A stretch of 12,678 nucleotides of DNA from Candidatus Giovannonibacteria bacterium RIFCSPLOWO2_01_FULL_46_13 (GTDB lineage: Bacteria; Patescibacteriota; Minisyncoccia; JACPKW01; UBA11713). The notes under the pieces are model-generated. The model saw only the letters and a program-made list of their open reading frames with translations, ran no database searches and was not told the DNA's origin. The translations under genes were made by a program, and so were the position numbers. Positions 7,117 through 12,678 of this stretch are shown one piece after another; positions within the stretch are counted from its first letter, which is position 1; the number at the start of each line of letters is the position of its first letter. The DNA lies in contig MFIE01000018.1 of NCBI GenBank assembly GCA_001778785.1, forward strand, positions 28,249 to 40,926, given 5' to 3'.

Positions 7117-7467
7117 ATGCGTCACGGTAAAAAAGGCAGAAAATTCGGAAGGGAGAAAAATGTGCGCAAGGGGCTCATGCGCTCTTTGATGCGATCATTA
7201 ATTTTGAAAGATAGGATTAAAACGACCGAAGCGAAAGCTAAAGAAATCCGCCCGAAAGTCGAAAGGCTCGTTACGCGCGCCAAGAAAAATGACGTTGCTT
7301 CCATCAGGGAAATTTTGAAAACCCTCCCGGATACCGACGCCGCCAAAAAATTACAGAAAGTCCTCGGACCGAAATATCTTGACCGCAAGGGAGGATATAC
7401 TAGAATAGTCAAAATCGGGACGCGCTCTTCGGACCAAGCCCCGATGGTTTATATAGAATTTGTATAA
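7117..7467 (+). CDS. rplQ: 50S ribosomal protein L17
   Basis: L17 binds 23S rRNA near the exit-tunnel face of the large subunit. The start MRHGKKGRKFGR and the region MRSLMRSLILKDRIKTTEAKAKEIRPKVERLVTRAK are classic L17. The C-terminal part GGYTRIVKIGTRSSDQAPMVYIEFV completes the family pattern in 116 residues. It begins three bases after the rpoA stop, so the two are surely co-transcribed. Confidence 0.97.
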   Translation: MRHGKKGRKFGREKNVRKGLMRSLMRSLILKDRIKTTEAKAKEIRPKVERLVTRAKKNDVASIREILKTLPDTDAAKKLQKVLGPKYLDRKGGYTRIVKIGTRSSDQAPMVYIEFV

Positions 7468-7472
7468 AGAAA

Positions 7473-7814
7473 ATGGAAAATAAAGTTTTAGATGTAAAAG
7501 GAAAATCTTTGGGAAGGGCGGCTTCGGAAGCCTCCGTACTTTTGCGCGGGAAAAATCTTCCGAGCTTTGAGCCGAGAATAAGGCCGAAGCACACGATCAC
7601 CGTAAAGAATTTAAAGGCGATGGAAATCCACCCGACGAAATTCAGGACGAAAGTGTATACGAATTATTCCGGATACCCGGGCGGACTTAAGGAAATTGGG
7701 CTTCGCGAACTTTGGGCTAAAAACCCGAAAGAAGTTTTCAAAAGGGCTGTTTGGGGAATGCTCCCGAAAAACCGTTCCAGGAAGGAAATTATCAAGAATT
7801 TAAAATTCGAGTAA
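7473..7814 (+). CDS. rplM: 50S ribosomal protein L13, short form
   Basis: L13 is an early-assembly protein of the large subunit. The conserved parts are VKGKSLGRAASEASVLLRGK, the SGYPGGLKEIGLRELWAKNP segment and the VWGMLPKNR motif. At 113 residues it is about 30 shorter than E. coli L13: the N-terminal stretch before the first strand and the C-terminal tail after the last helix are both lost. No upstream start in frame would add recognisable L13 sequence, so the shortness appears genuine. It begins five bases after rplQ. Confidence 0.95.
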   Translation: MENKVLDVKGKSLGRAASEASVLLRGKNLPSFEPRIRPKHTITVKNLKAMEIHPTKFRTKVYTNYSGYPGGLKEIGLRELWAKNPKEVFKRAVWGMLPKNRSRKEIIKNLKFE

Positions 7815-7815
7815 T

Positions 7816-8295
7816 ATGCCCCCAAAGAAAAAGATAGTTGCCAAAAAAACTCCAGCAAGGAAAGTTGCGAAGAAAGAAATCTTAAAGAAAGAAGTTTCCT
7901 ACACCGGAAGATATTTTGAGGCCGTCGGCCGCAGAAAAACATCCGTCGCCCGGGTCCGGCTTTTTCCAGATTCGCCGTTTTCAATCGCGATCAACAATAA
8001 AACCAACGAAGAATATTTTCCAACATTTGAATTGCGAAATATTGTGGAAGCGCCGATAACGCGCGCCAACATTTCCCAGAAATTCGCGGTGAGCGCGAAA
8101 GTAAACGGGGGAGGCATCCACTCGCAGGCCGAAGCCGTCCGGCACGGGATTTCGCGCGCCATGGAAAAAATCGACCCGGCTTTGCGCAAAGTTTTGAAAC
8201 CATTAGGCTTCCTAAAGCGCGACCCGAGGATGAAAGAAAGGCGCAAATTCGGCCTCAAGAAAGCCCGCAAGAGCCCACAATGGGCAAAGAGGTAG
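7816..8295 (+). CDS. rpsI: 30S ribosomal protein S9 with lysine-rich N-terminal extension
   Basis: S9 lies in the head of the small subunit, and its C-terminal tail reaches the P-site tRNA. The core starts at about residue 29 (YTGRYFEAVGRRKTSVARV), and the tail ends KKARKSPQWAKR, equivalent to the usual SKR ending. Ahead of the core is a 28-residue Lys/Ala extension (PPKKKIVAKKTPARKVAKK), probably disordered and rRNA-contacting. It starts one base after the rplM stop, keeping the common rplM-rpsI pair, and is the last gene of the operon. Confidence 0.96.
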   Translation: MPPKKKIVAKKTPARKVAKKEILKKEVSYTGRYFEAVGRRKTSVARVRLFPDSPFSIAINNKTNEEYFPTFELRNIVEAPITRANISQKFAVSAKVNGGGIHSQAEAVRHGISRAMEKIDPALRKVLKPLGFLKRDPRMKERRKFGLKKARKSPQWAKR

Positions 8296-8298
8296 GTT

Positions 8299-8325
8299 GC
8301 AAAATAGCACCGAAGGTGTTTTTGC
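8299..8325. terminator. Terminator hairpin after rpsI, possibly bidirectional
   Basis: GCAAAA (8299-8304) can pair with TTTTGC (8320-8325), and CACC (8308-8311) pairs with GGTG (8315-8318) around GAA. The T-run is part of the stem, and an A-run faces the other way, so it could work in both directions. The GC part of the stem is short, so efficiency is uncertain. It starts four bases after the rpsI stop. Confidence 0.5.
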
Positions 8326-8361
8326 CATACATATTGCCATTTCCCCATTGTTGAGAAAACC

Positions 8362-8385
8362 GCCATATGTGTGCACATTAATGGC
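8362..8385. promoter_or_regulatory. Inverted-repeat operator candidate
   Basis: GCCAT then ATGTG (8362-8371) are matched by CACAT (8374-8378) and, after a TA offset, ATGGC (8381-8385). The repeat lies five bases upstream of the -35 box of the promoter at 8391-8420, the usual place for an activator or repressor site. A related TTGCCAT (8334-8340) further upstream is the inverse of ATGGCAA (8381-8387). No regulator gene is next to it. Confidence 0.5.
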
Positions 8386-8390
8386 AACTA

Positions 8391-8420
8391 TTGACTAATA
8401 CGCGGGCTATAAGGTATAAT
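8391..8420 (+). promoter_or_regulatory. Strong sigma-70-type promoter of the SPFH cassette
   Basis: TTGACT (8391-8396) and a perfect TATAAT (8415-8420) are separated by 18 bases. This is the closest match to consensus in the window. Transcription should start near 8427, giving a leader of about 50 bases before the first gene, which carries a good Shine-Dalgarno sequence. Confidence 0.8.
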
Positions 8421-8477
8421 TGCACCCAGAAATTAGGCAGAAATGCGTCCTTAACAATTTTTATATGGAGGGGGTGA

Positions 8478-8756
8478 GTGAGCATGTTTCTATTTTGGTT
8501 GGAGTTGGTGATAATAGGCGTTTTGCTCCTGCTCTTCGTTAGCCAAGTTTTTCTGCCGCTATGGAGGAATACTCCTATATTTCCTCTGTTTCGGAGGGAG
8601 CGCAAGTTGGAAGCAGAAATAGCAGAAGTGAAACAACAAGGCCTCGAAGCAGATCTTAAAAAGGAGTTGCAGAGGCTGAAGCGAGGACGAGTTAACCGTG
8701 GGGAAACTCCTGGGAAAGTCAGCAGACTGCCTGGCGTCAAAAAAGACAACGAATAA
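8478..8756 (+). CDS. Small membrane protein with cytoplasmic coiled coil
   Basis: No family recognised. The 92-residue product has one hydrophobic helix at about 4-27 (FLFWLELVIIGVLLLLFVSQVF), then a basic/aromatic stretch LWRNTPIFPLFRRERK and a charged coiled-coil-like region (about 41-68, with leucines spaced by heptads) and a polar tail. Basic residues after the helix suggest that the long part is cytoplasmic. GTG at 8478 is chosen because GGAGG (8467-8471) lies six bases upstream; ATG at 8484 would have a spacing of 12. It is 28 bases upstream of the SPFH gene and behind a shared promoter, so it is a likely partner or anchor of the SPFH assembly. The gene is well supported by promoter, ribosome site and topology; function is inferred only from context. 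Confidence 0.7.
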   Translation: MSMFLFWLELVIIGVLLLLFVSQVFLPLWRNTPIFPLFRRERKLEAEIAEVKQQGLEADLKKELQRLKRGRVNRGETPGKVSRLPGVKKDNE

Positions 8757-8784
8757 CAACTAAACTCAAAGAAAGGAAATTATC

Positions 8785-10095
8785 ATGAACGGAATTACTC
8801 CGAGAAGAATTCTAGCAATCGGTCTGTCAGTAGTTGGTGTGGTGATGTTGCTTATTTTTGGCGGGAGCATTGCCGAGACTATGGATGCAGAGGATATTCT
8901 GGTCGTACAGTCTCCTTGGAAAGGAGACTTGACATGGCATACTTCAGCCGGAGTTAAGTGGCAGGGTTTCGGCAAGGTCACCTTTTACAAAAAGCGGGCC
9001 ATCTTTGACTTTGATCAGTCAACTGAAATCGATATGCCTCAACTAGGACCCGATGGGAAACCTTTAGGCGGTGGCGATGGCAAGCCAATTACAAAAAAGG
9101 TTACAACTTGCAAGAACGGCATCGAAGTCCGATTCAATGACGGCGGTCACGCTACTATGTGCGGTTCGATTCAATATGACATGCCTCTTGATGCAAAGCA
9201 TCTGTCTGGCATTCACACGAGATTTGGAAGTCAGGAGGCCGTCCAGCGTCAATTGGTTGAGACTATTACGAGGAAATCGGTGTATCTATCCGGACCATTG
9301 ATGTCTTCGCGCGAATCATACGCCGAGAAAAGAAGTGACCTCGTATTTTATGTCGAAGATCAGGTGCAAAGCGGGGTTTACAAAACTCGGCAGCGTGAAG
9401 CACGCATAAAGGACCAGCTATCTGGCCAAGAAAAAAGCGCTACTGTGGTAGAGATTCTAATCGGGAAAGATGGTAAGCCGGAGCGACAAGAGGAGGCGGT
9501 ATTATCAGAATTTGGTATCAAGGCTTTTAACTTTACTATAACGCGATTGCCTTACGATACTGAGGTAGAAAATCAAATCAGGCAGCAACAACAAATCGCT
9601 ATGGATGTCCAAACTGCGATCGCTGATGCAAGAAAAGCAGAACAGCGAGCAATGACAGTGGAACAACAGGGGCGGGCTGACGCGGCTAAAGCCAAATGGG
9701 ATCAAGAGGTTATCAAGGCCAAGGCCGTTACCGAGGCCCAGCAGAAACTTGAAGTTGCAACGCTTGATGCCAAAGCCGCGGAGCAATTTAAGAGGGCGGA
9801 GATTCTTCGCGGTGAGGGCGAGGGAACCCGCAGAAAGCTGGTTATGGAAGCCGATGGCGCCTTGGAGCCAAAACTCAAGGCATTCATCGACATCAATAAG
9901 GCCTACGCCGAAGCGATCAAGGGATACCAAGGTAACTGGGTGCCCGGCGTAGTTATGGGCGGTACTCCTGCAGCACAAGCTGGTTCTGGCGCGCAAACCA
10001 TGATCGACTTACTGACGGCTCACACTGCTCGCCAGCTCGGCGTCGACATGGGCGTACAGGGCAGCACAAAAACGGGAGGAGTTCCTAAGAAATAA
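8785..10095 (+). CDS. SPFH/band 7 domain membrane protein
   Basis: SPFH proteins (prohibitin, flotillin, HflK/C, stomatin) form large ring or cage assemblies on membranes and organise proteases or lipid domains. A membrane anchor lies at about residues 9-29 (ILAIGLSVVGVVMLLIFGG). The SPFH-like region covers about 35-255, starting EDILVVQSPWKGDLTWHTSAG and ending AFNFTITRLPYDTEVENQI. A Gln/Ala/Glu/Lys-rich coiled coil runs from about 258 to 350. The C-terminal segment (about 360-436) holds YQGNWVPGVVMGG and a Gly-rich end. A Gly-rich insertion (about 88-102, GPDGKPLGGGDGKP) breaks the first half of the domain. AAAGGA (8771-8776) eight bases before the ATG is a strong ribosome site. Its fit to phage-type or cellular SPFH proteins is open; distant relatives occur in both. 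It ends a cassette closed by a strong terminator. Confidence 0.8.
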   Translation: MNGITPRRILAIGLSVVGVVMLLIFGGSIAETMDAEDILVVQSPWKGDLTWHTSAGVKWQGFGKVTFYKKRAIFDFDQSTEIDMPQLGPDGKPLGGGDGKPITKKVTTCKNGIEVRFNDGGHATMCGSIQYDMPLDAKHLSGIHTRFGSQEAVQRQLVETITRKSVYLSGPLMSSRESYAEKRSDLVFYVEDQVQSGVYKTRQREARIKDQLSGQEKSATVVEILIGKDGKPERQEEAVLSEFGIKAFNFTITRLPYDTEVENQIRQQQQIAMDVQTAIADARKAEQRAMTVEQQGRADAAKAKWDQEVIKAKAVTEAQQKLEVATLDAKAAEQFKRAEILRGEGEGTRRKLVMEADGALEPKLKAFIDINKAYAEAIKGYQGNWVPGVVMGGTPAAQAGSGAQTMIDLLTAHTARQLGVDMGVQGSTKTGGVPKK

Positions 10096-10098
10096 CTC

Positions 10099-10121
10099 AT
10101 CCGCGATATTGTCTTGCGGAT
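10099..10121 (+). other. Small hairpin after the SPFH gene
   Basis: ATCCGC (10099-10104) pairs with GCGGAT (10116-10121) around an 11-base loop, starting three bases after the stop codon. No T-run follows, so it is not a terminator by itself. It may protect the 3' end of the mRNA or assist the larger terminator just downstream. Confidence 0.4.
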
Positions 10122-10127
10122 TAAACG

Positions 10128-10172
10128 AAGAGGCTTACGGTTTTTACAATCGTAGGCCTCTTTTGTTTTTTA
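10128..10172 (+). terminator. Strong rho-independent terminator of the SPFH cassette
   Basis: AAGAGGCTTACG (10128-10139) pairs with CGTAGGCCTCTT (10151-10162) over 12 base pairs with a single G-T wobble and an 11-base loop. The sequence continues into TTGTTTTTTT. It separates the SPFH cassette from the CIRCE-controlled chaperone operon. Confidence 0.9.
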
Positions 10173-10195
10173 AAAACCCAATGCCCAACGGCTTA

Positions 10196-10222
10196 TTAGC
10201 AGTCCTTGACAGGGAGTGCTAA
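10196..10222. promoter_or_regulatory. CIRCE operator (HrcA binding site)
   Basis: TTAGCAGTC, nine spacer bases and GAGTGCTAA match the CIRCE consensus TTAGCACTC-N9-GAGTGCTAA with one mismatch in the left arm. HrcA encoded immediately downstream is the known ligand of this element in bacteria. The site covers the -35 box of the promoter, so binding should block polymerase access and make hrcA-grpE-dnaK autoregulated and heat-inducible. Confidence 0.95.
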
Positions 10223-10233
10223 ATGGATAAAAT
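10206..10233 (+). promoter_or_regulatory. Promoter of the hrcA-grpE-dnaK operon
   Basis: TTGACA (10206-10211) is a perfect -35 box inside the CIRCE spacer. Sixteen bases later TAAAAT (10228-10233) matches the -10 in five of six positions. The predicted transcription start is about 10240, the A of the hrcA ATG, so the mRNA may be leaderless; only a G-run touches the start codon, too close for a normal Shine-Dalgarno site. Confidence 0.8.
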
Positions 10234-10239
10234 GGGGGG

Positions 10240-10959
10240 ATGAATAAGCTCGGGACGCGGGAGGAGAATATTTTGAATTTTGTAATTCGGGACTATGTAC
10301 GAAATGCCGCGCCAATTTCATCGGGGAGAATTTTTGATTCCGGAAGTTTTAGGTTAAGTCCGGCGACGATCCGAAACGCGATGCTGGAGCTCGACCGCGA
10401 AGGATTTTTGGAACAGCCGCACACTTCATCCGGAAGAGTCCCGACAGATAAAGCGTACCGATATTTCGTCGATAACTTGATGGCTTTCAAGGAGCCTCCC
10501 AAAAAAGAACGGGTCCTGCTGGACGAATTAATTAAGGATGTCCGTGCCAGCCACGAGATTTTGTTTGAAAATTTTGCGCGAACCCTTTCAGAAGAACTCG
10601 GACTTTTTATGGGTGTCGCCTCCTTCAAGGAAAACGCAAAAGTGGAAGGATTTGGGTTAGAGCGGCTTTTTTCCGAACCGGAATTCGACGACAAAAATTT
10701 AACCGTGGAGTTCTCGCGACTCGTGGATAATTTGGAAAAGGTAGCCGAAAGATTTTTCGAAGGTACTTCCAAATCCCGCCCGGAAGTTTTTATCGGCGAG
10801 GAAAACCCGGTTGAGGCGCGCGAGTTTAGTTCGGTTGTAATGAAATTTTCCAACGACGAATTCGGCAATTGCGTAATATTTTCGCTCGGGCCGAAGAGGA
10901 TGAATTATGAAAGAGCATCTTCGTTTATAAATTTTGTGGTAAAAGACATAATCCGATAA
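10240..10959 (+). CDS. hrcA: Heat-inducible transcription repressor HrcA, short form
   Basis: HrcA represses chaperone genes by binding CIRCE and is kept active by chaperones. The N-terminal winged helix is well conserved: REENILNFVIRDYV, then RLSPATIRNAMLELDREGFL and the HTSSGRVPTDKAYRYFVD motif (61-78). The C-terminal part retains VFIGEENP (183-190) and the LGPKRMNYERA segment (216-226). At 239 residues it is about 100 shorter than B. subtilis HrcA; the loss falls mainly in the inserted dimerisation region between about residues 100 and 180. The matching CIRCE 18 bases upstream confirms identity. ATG at 10240 is the only sensible start, placing the helix-turn-helix at the expected distance. 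No stop or frameshift is seen, so it is presumably functional. Confidence 0.95.
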   Translation: MNKLGTREENILNFVIRDYVRNAAPISSGRIFDSGSFRLSPATIRNAMLELDREGFLEQPHTSSGRVPTDKAYRYFVDNLMAFKEPPKKERVLLDELIKDVRASHEILFENFARTLSEELGLFMGVASFKENAKVEGFGLERLFSEPEFDDKNLTVEFSRLVDNLEKVAERFFEGTSKSRPEVFIGEENPVEAREFSSVVMKFSNDEFGNCVIFSLGPKRMNYERASSFINFVVKDIIR

Positions 10960-10969
10960 TTTGAATAAT

Positions 10970-11488
10970 ATGGATGACGAAAAAGAGATTGAGCTCGAAG
11001 AGGAGGTAATCGAGGAGGAAGGGCTCCAGGATAAAATAAAAAAAATGCGGGAAGAACTGAAAGTTTGCCGGAAAGAAAAAGAAGAATATTTATCCGGATG
11101 GCAGAGGGCAAAGGCGGATTTCATAAACGCCCGGAAGGACGAAGAAAAAGCCAAGGAAATATTTGTGAAGTTTGCGGAGGCGGGACTCTTGAACGAAATT
11201 CTCGCGATAGCAGACTCGCTCGATATGGCGATGAAGCATAAAGCCGCGGACGGGACGAAAGAAATTTATGACCAGCTGAAAGATGTATTGAAGAAGCACG
11301 GTGTAACCCCGATCGAAGCGATCGGAAAAAAATTCAATCCGGCCGAGCACGAAGCGATAAAAGAAGAAGAAGTTGATTCGCAAGAAAAAGATAACGCGGT
11401 CGTCGAAGAATTACAGAGGGGCTGGTACCTGCACGACAAAGTCCTGCGGCCGTCTAAAGTGAAGGTGGGAATTTATAAGGCTAATTAA
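10970..11488 (+). CDS. grpE: Nucleotide exchange factor GrpE
   Basis: GrpE is the dimeric exchange factor that releases ADP from DnaK. An acidic start (MDDEKEIELEEEVIEEE) leads to the long dimerisation helix (about 18-75, including WQRAKADFINARKDEEK). The C-terminal beta domain carries the family pattern GVTPIEAIGKKFNPAEHEAI and VVEELQRGWYLHDKVLRPSKVKV. The 172 residues are typical of a small GrpE. ATG at 10970 is chosen over the in-frame TTG at 10961, which lies one base after the hrcA stop, because the three extra residues add nothing conserved. No Shine-Dalgarno is evident. It lies between hrcA and dnaK, the standard order. Confidence 0.95.
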   Translation: MDDEKEIELEEEVIEEEGLQDKIKKMREELKVCRKEKEEYLSGWQRAKADFINARKDEEKAKEIFVKFAEAGLLNEILAIADSLDMAMKHKAADGTKEIYDQLKDVLKKHGVTPIEAIGKKFNPAEHEAIKEEEVDSQEKDNAVVEELQRGWYLHDKVLRPSKVKVGIYKAN

Positions 11489-11514
11489 CTACTTAACCAT
11501 TTAACTAATCAACT

Positions 11515-12678
11515 ATGTCAAAAATATTAGGAATAGATTTAGGGACAACAAACTCCGCGATGGCCGCAGTCATTGGCGGGGAGGCGAAAATTCTTGAGAA
11601 CGAAGAGGGTGTCCGCACGACTCCGTCCATGGTTGCGATCTCCAAAGCGGGCGACCGGGTCACGGGCCTTTTAGCCAAGCGCCAGGCCGTAACCAACCCG
11701 GAGAATACTATTTTTTCGGTGAAAAGGCTTATTGGGAGGAAGTTTAGCGATCCGGAAATCGCGCGCGATTCAAAGTGGCTTCCGTATAAAATCCGCGAAT
11801 CGGCCAAGGGAGGCGTTGAAATAAAAATGGGGGACCTGTCTGCGCAGGCAGGCAAATGGCTTTCCGCGGAAGAAATTTCTGCGATGATTTTGCAGAAATT
11901 AAAACGCGACGCCGAATCGAAACTCGGGGAGAAGATAGAGGAAGCGGTCATAACCGTGCCGGCTTATTTCGACGACTCGCAAAGGGCCGCGACCAAAGCC
12001 GCGGGAGAAATCGCGGGATTTAAAGTAAAAAGAATTTTGCCGGAGCCGACGGCGGCTGCGCTTGCTTACGGTATTGGAAAGCCCGCCAGAGGCGGGTCTG
12101 CCTCTGGCAGAAAAGATGAAAAAATTGTCGTCTACGATTTCGGAGGCGGAACTTTCGATATTTCAGTTTTGGAAGTAAGCTCGGATACGGTTGAGGTGCG
12201 GGCGATCGGGGGAGATACGCATCTTGGCGGAGACGACTTGGACCAGATATTGATCAACCACTTGATGGAGGAGTTCAGGAAGACGGAAGGGATTGATTTA
12301 TCCAAAGATGTCCTCGCTTTGCAGAGATTGAAAGAAGCGGCCGAGAAAGCCAAGCACGAACTTTCGACGACCTTCGAGACGGAGGTAAATATCCCGTTCA
12401 TAACCGCGGACGCTTCCGGACCAAAACACTTCTTGATGAAATTAACCCGCGCGAAGGTCGAGGATTTAGTCAGGAATTTGATAACCCGTTCCGTCGAACT
12501 TACCAAGGAAACCGTTACGGCCTCGGCGCCGAAGGGAGCGGGATTTAGCTTAAACGAAATCGACGAAATTATTTTGGTCGGAGGGCAGACGCGCATGCCG
12601 ATGATCCAGGAGGAAGTTAAAAAACTTTTCGGCAAGGAGCCAAACCGCTCGATCAACCCGGACGAAGTTGTCGCGATA
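11515..12678 (+). CDS. dnaK: Chaperone protein DnaK (HSP70), 3' end beyond window
   Basis: DnaK binds exposed hydrophobic segments of proteins in an ATP cycle driven by DnaJ and GrpE. The visible 388 residues are nearly all of the nucleotide-binding domain: phosphate-1 ILGIDLGTTNSAMA (4-17), VPAYFDDSQRAATKAAGEIAG (148-168), PEPTAAALAYG (176-186), phosphate-2 YDFGGGTFDISVLE (207-220) and the adenosine motif ILVGGQTRMP. The substrate-binding domain lies outside the window. Two low-complexity insertions coded by palindromic DNA interrupt it: LSAQAG (108-113) and PARGGSASGR (190-199). Both sit at turns where other DnaK proteins vary in length, and the frame is kept, so the protein should still fold. 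It follows grpE after 26 AT-rich bases. Confidence 0.97.
   Translation, partial: MSKILGIDLGTTNSAMAAVIGGEAKILENEEGVRTTPSMVAISKAGDRVTGLLAKRQAVTNPENTIFSVKRLIGRKFSDPEIARDSKWLPYKIRESAKGGVEIKMGDLSAQAGKWLSAEEISAMILQKLKRDAESKLGEKIEEAVITVPAYFDDSQRAATKAAGEIAGFKVKRILPEPTAAALAYGIGKPARGGSASGRKDEKIVVYDFGGGTFDISVLEVSSDTVEVRAIGGDTHLGGDDLDQILINHLMEEFRKTEGIDLSKDVLALQRLKEAAEKAKHELSTTFETEVNIPFITADASGPKHFLMKLTRAKVEDLVRNLITRSVELTKETVTASAPKGAGFSLNEIDEIILVGGQTRMPMIQEEVKKLFGKEPNRSINPDEVVAI
11835..11852. repeat. Palindromic element in dnaK (LSAQAG insertion)
   Basis: CCTGTCTGC (11835-11843) abuts its inverse GCAGGCAGG (11844-11852) with one T-G mismatch. It encodes LSAQAG, an extra six residues between MGD and KWLSAEEISAMIL when compared from memory with typical DnaK proteins. 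It fits insertion of an approximately 18-bp mobile palindrome without disturbing the frame. Confidence 0.7.
12082..12111. repeat. Palindromic element in dnaK (PARGGSASGR insertion)
   Basis: GCCAGAGGC (12085-12093) and GCCTCTGGC (12100-12108) are perfect 9-bp arms around GGGTCT. An overlapping alternative hairpin pairs CCCGCC (12082-12087) with GGCGGG (12091-12096). The 30-bp unit encodes PARGGSASGR exactly between GIGK and KDEKIVVYDFGGG, where most DnaK proteins run directly on. This looks like a small palindromic repeat inserted in frame at a surface turn. Confidence 0.8.

Noticed and set aside
8296..8477. tRNA, small RNA or CRISPR array in the intergenic gap
   Set aside because: No cloverleaf, conserved T-loop sequence or spaced direct repeats were found; the gap is accounted for by a terminator, an inverted repeat, a promoter and a leader.
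8465..8542. Alternative 25-codon reading frame starting at ATG 8465
   Set aside because: It overlaps the small membrane-protein gene in another frame, has no ribosome site of its own, and its product shows no recognisable feature.
49..12656. Many open frames on the minus strand, some over 150 codons
   Set aside because: All lie opposite well-supported + strand genes, have low-complexity Ser/Phe/Lys-rich products typical of antisense shadows, and lack family motifs.
1..12678. UGA recoding (glycine) as in Gracilibacteria/SR1
   Set aside because: alaS, the actin-like gene and the membrane-protein gene end at TGA at natural family or operon boundaries, and no TGA occurs inside conserved genes.

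Overview
The window is a gene-dense stretch, all on the + strand, and looks like part of the chromosome of a small-genome bacterium of the Candidate Phyla Radiation (Patescibacteria, Parcubacteria-like). The grounds are a strongly shortened alanyl-tRNA synthetase, an L13 of only 113 residues, a short HrcA, very tight gene packing with few clear Shine-Dalgarno sites, and GC-rich palindromes embedded in frame inside genes. TGA is used as a normal stop (alaS, the actin-like gene and the membrane-protein gene all end in TGA), so the UGA-glycine code of Gracilibacteria/SR1 does not apply. The lineage call rests on recalled family features, not on a search.

Layout. (1) 1-111: a rho-independent terminator of an upstream gene, then the start region of alaS. 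(2) 112-4296: three overlapping genes, namely a compact alaS, a PilM/FtsA-like actin-fold protein and a single-pass membrane protein with a large outer domain; the last two look like a functional pair. (3) 4293-8295: a translation/transcription operon infA-rpmJ-rpsM-rpsK-rpsD-rpoA-rplQ-rplM-rpsI with its own promoter. infA has no ATG; its conserved N-terminus begins at an ATA codon. (4) 8296-10170: a self-contained accessory cassette with terminator, inverted-repeat operator candidate, strong sigma-70-type promoter, a small membrane/coiled-coil protein, an SPFH (band 7) protein and a strong terminator. Its ribosome binding sites are stronger than those of its neighbours. (5) 10196-12678: the HrcA-regulated chaperone operon, with a CIRCE operator followed by hrcA-grpE-dnaK; dnaK runs off the window.

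How it fits together. Regions 3 and 5 are ordinary core machinery: ribosome assembly, the RNA polymerase alpha subunit and heat-shock chaperones under HrcA/CIRCE control. Region 2 couples a charging enzyme gene to a membrane-associated actin-like system of unknown purpose. Region 4 is an independently regulated membrane cassette placed between the ribosomal and heat-shock operons.

The most unusual signals are the AUA start of infA, the palindromic in-frame insertions in dnaK (two) and in the actin-like gene (two), the regulated SPFH cassette, and promoters set so close to start codons that leaderless mRNAs are likely for infA and hrcA.
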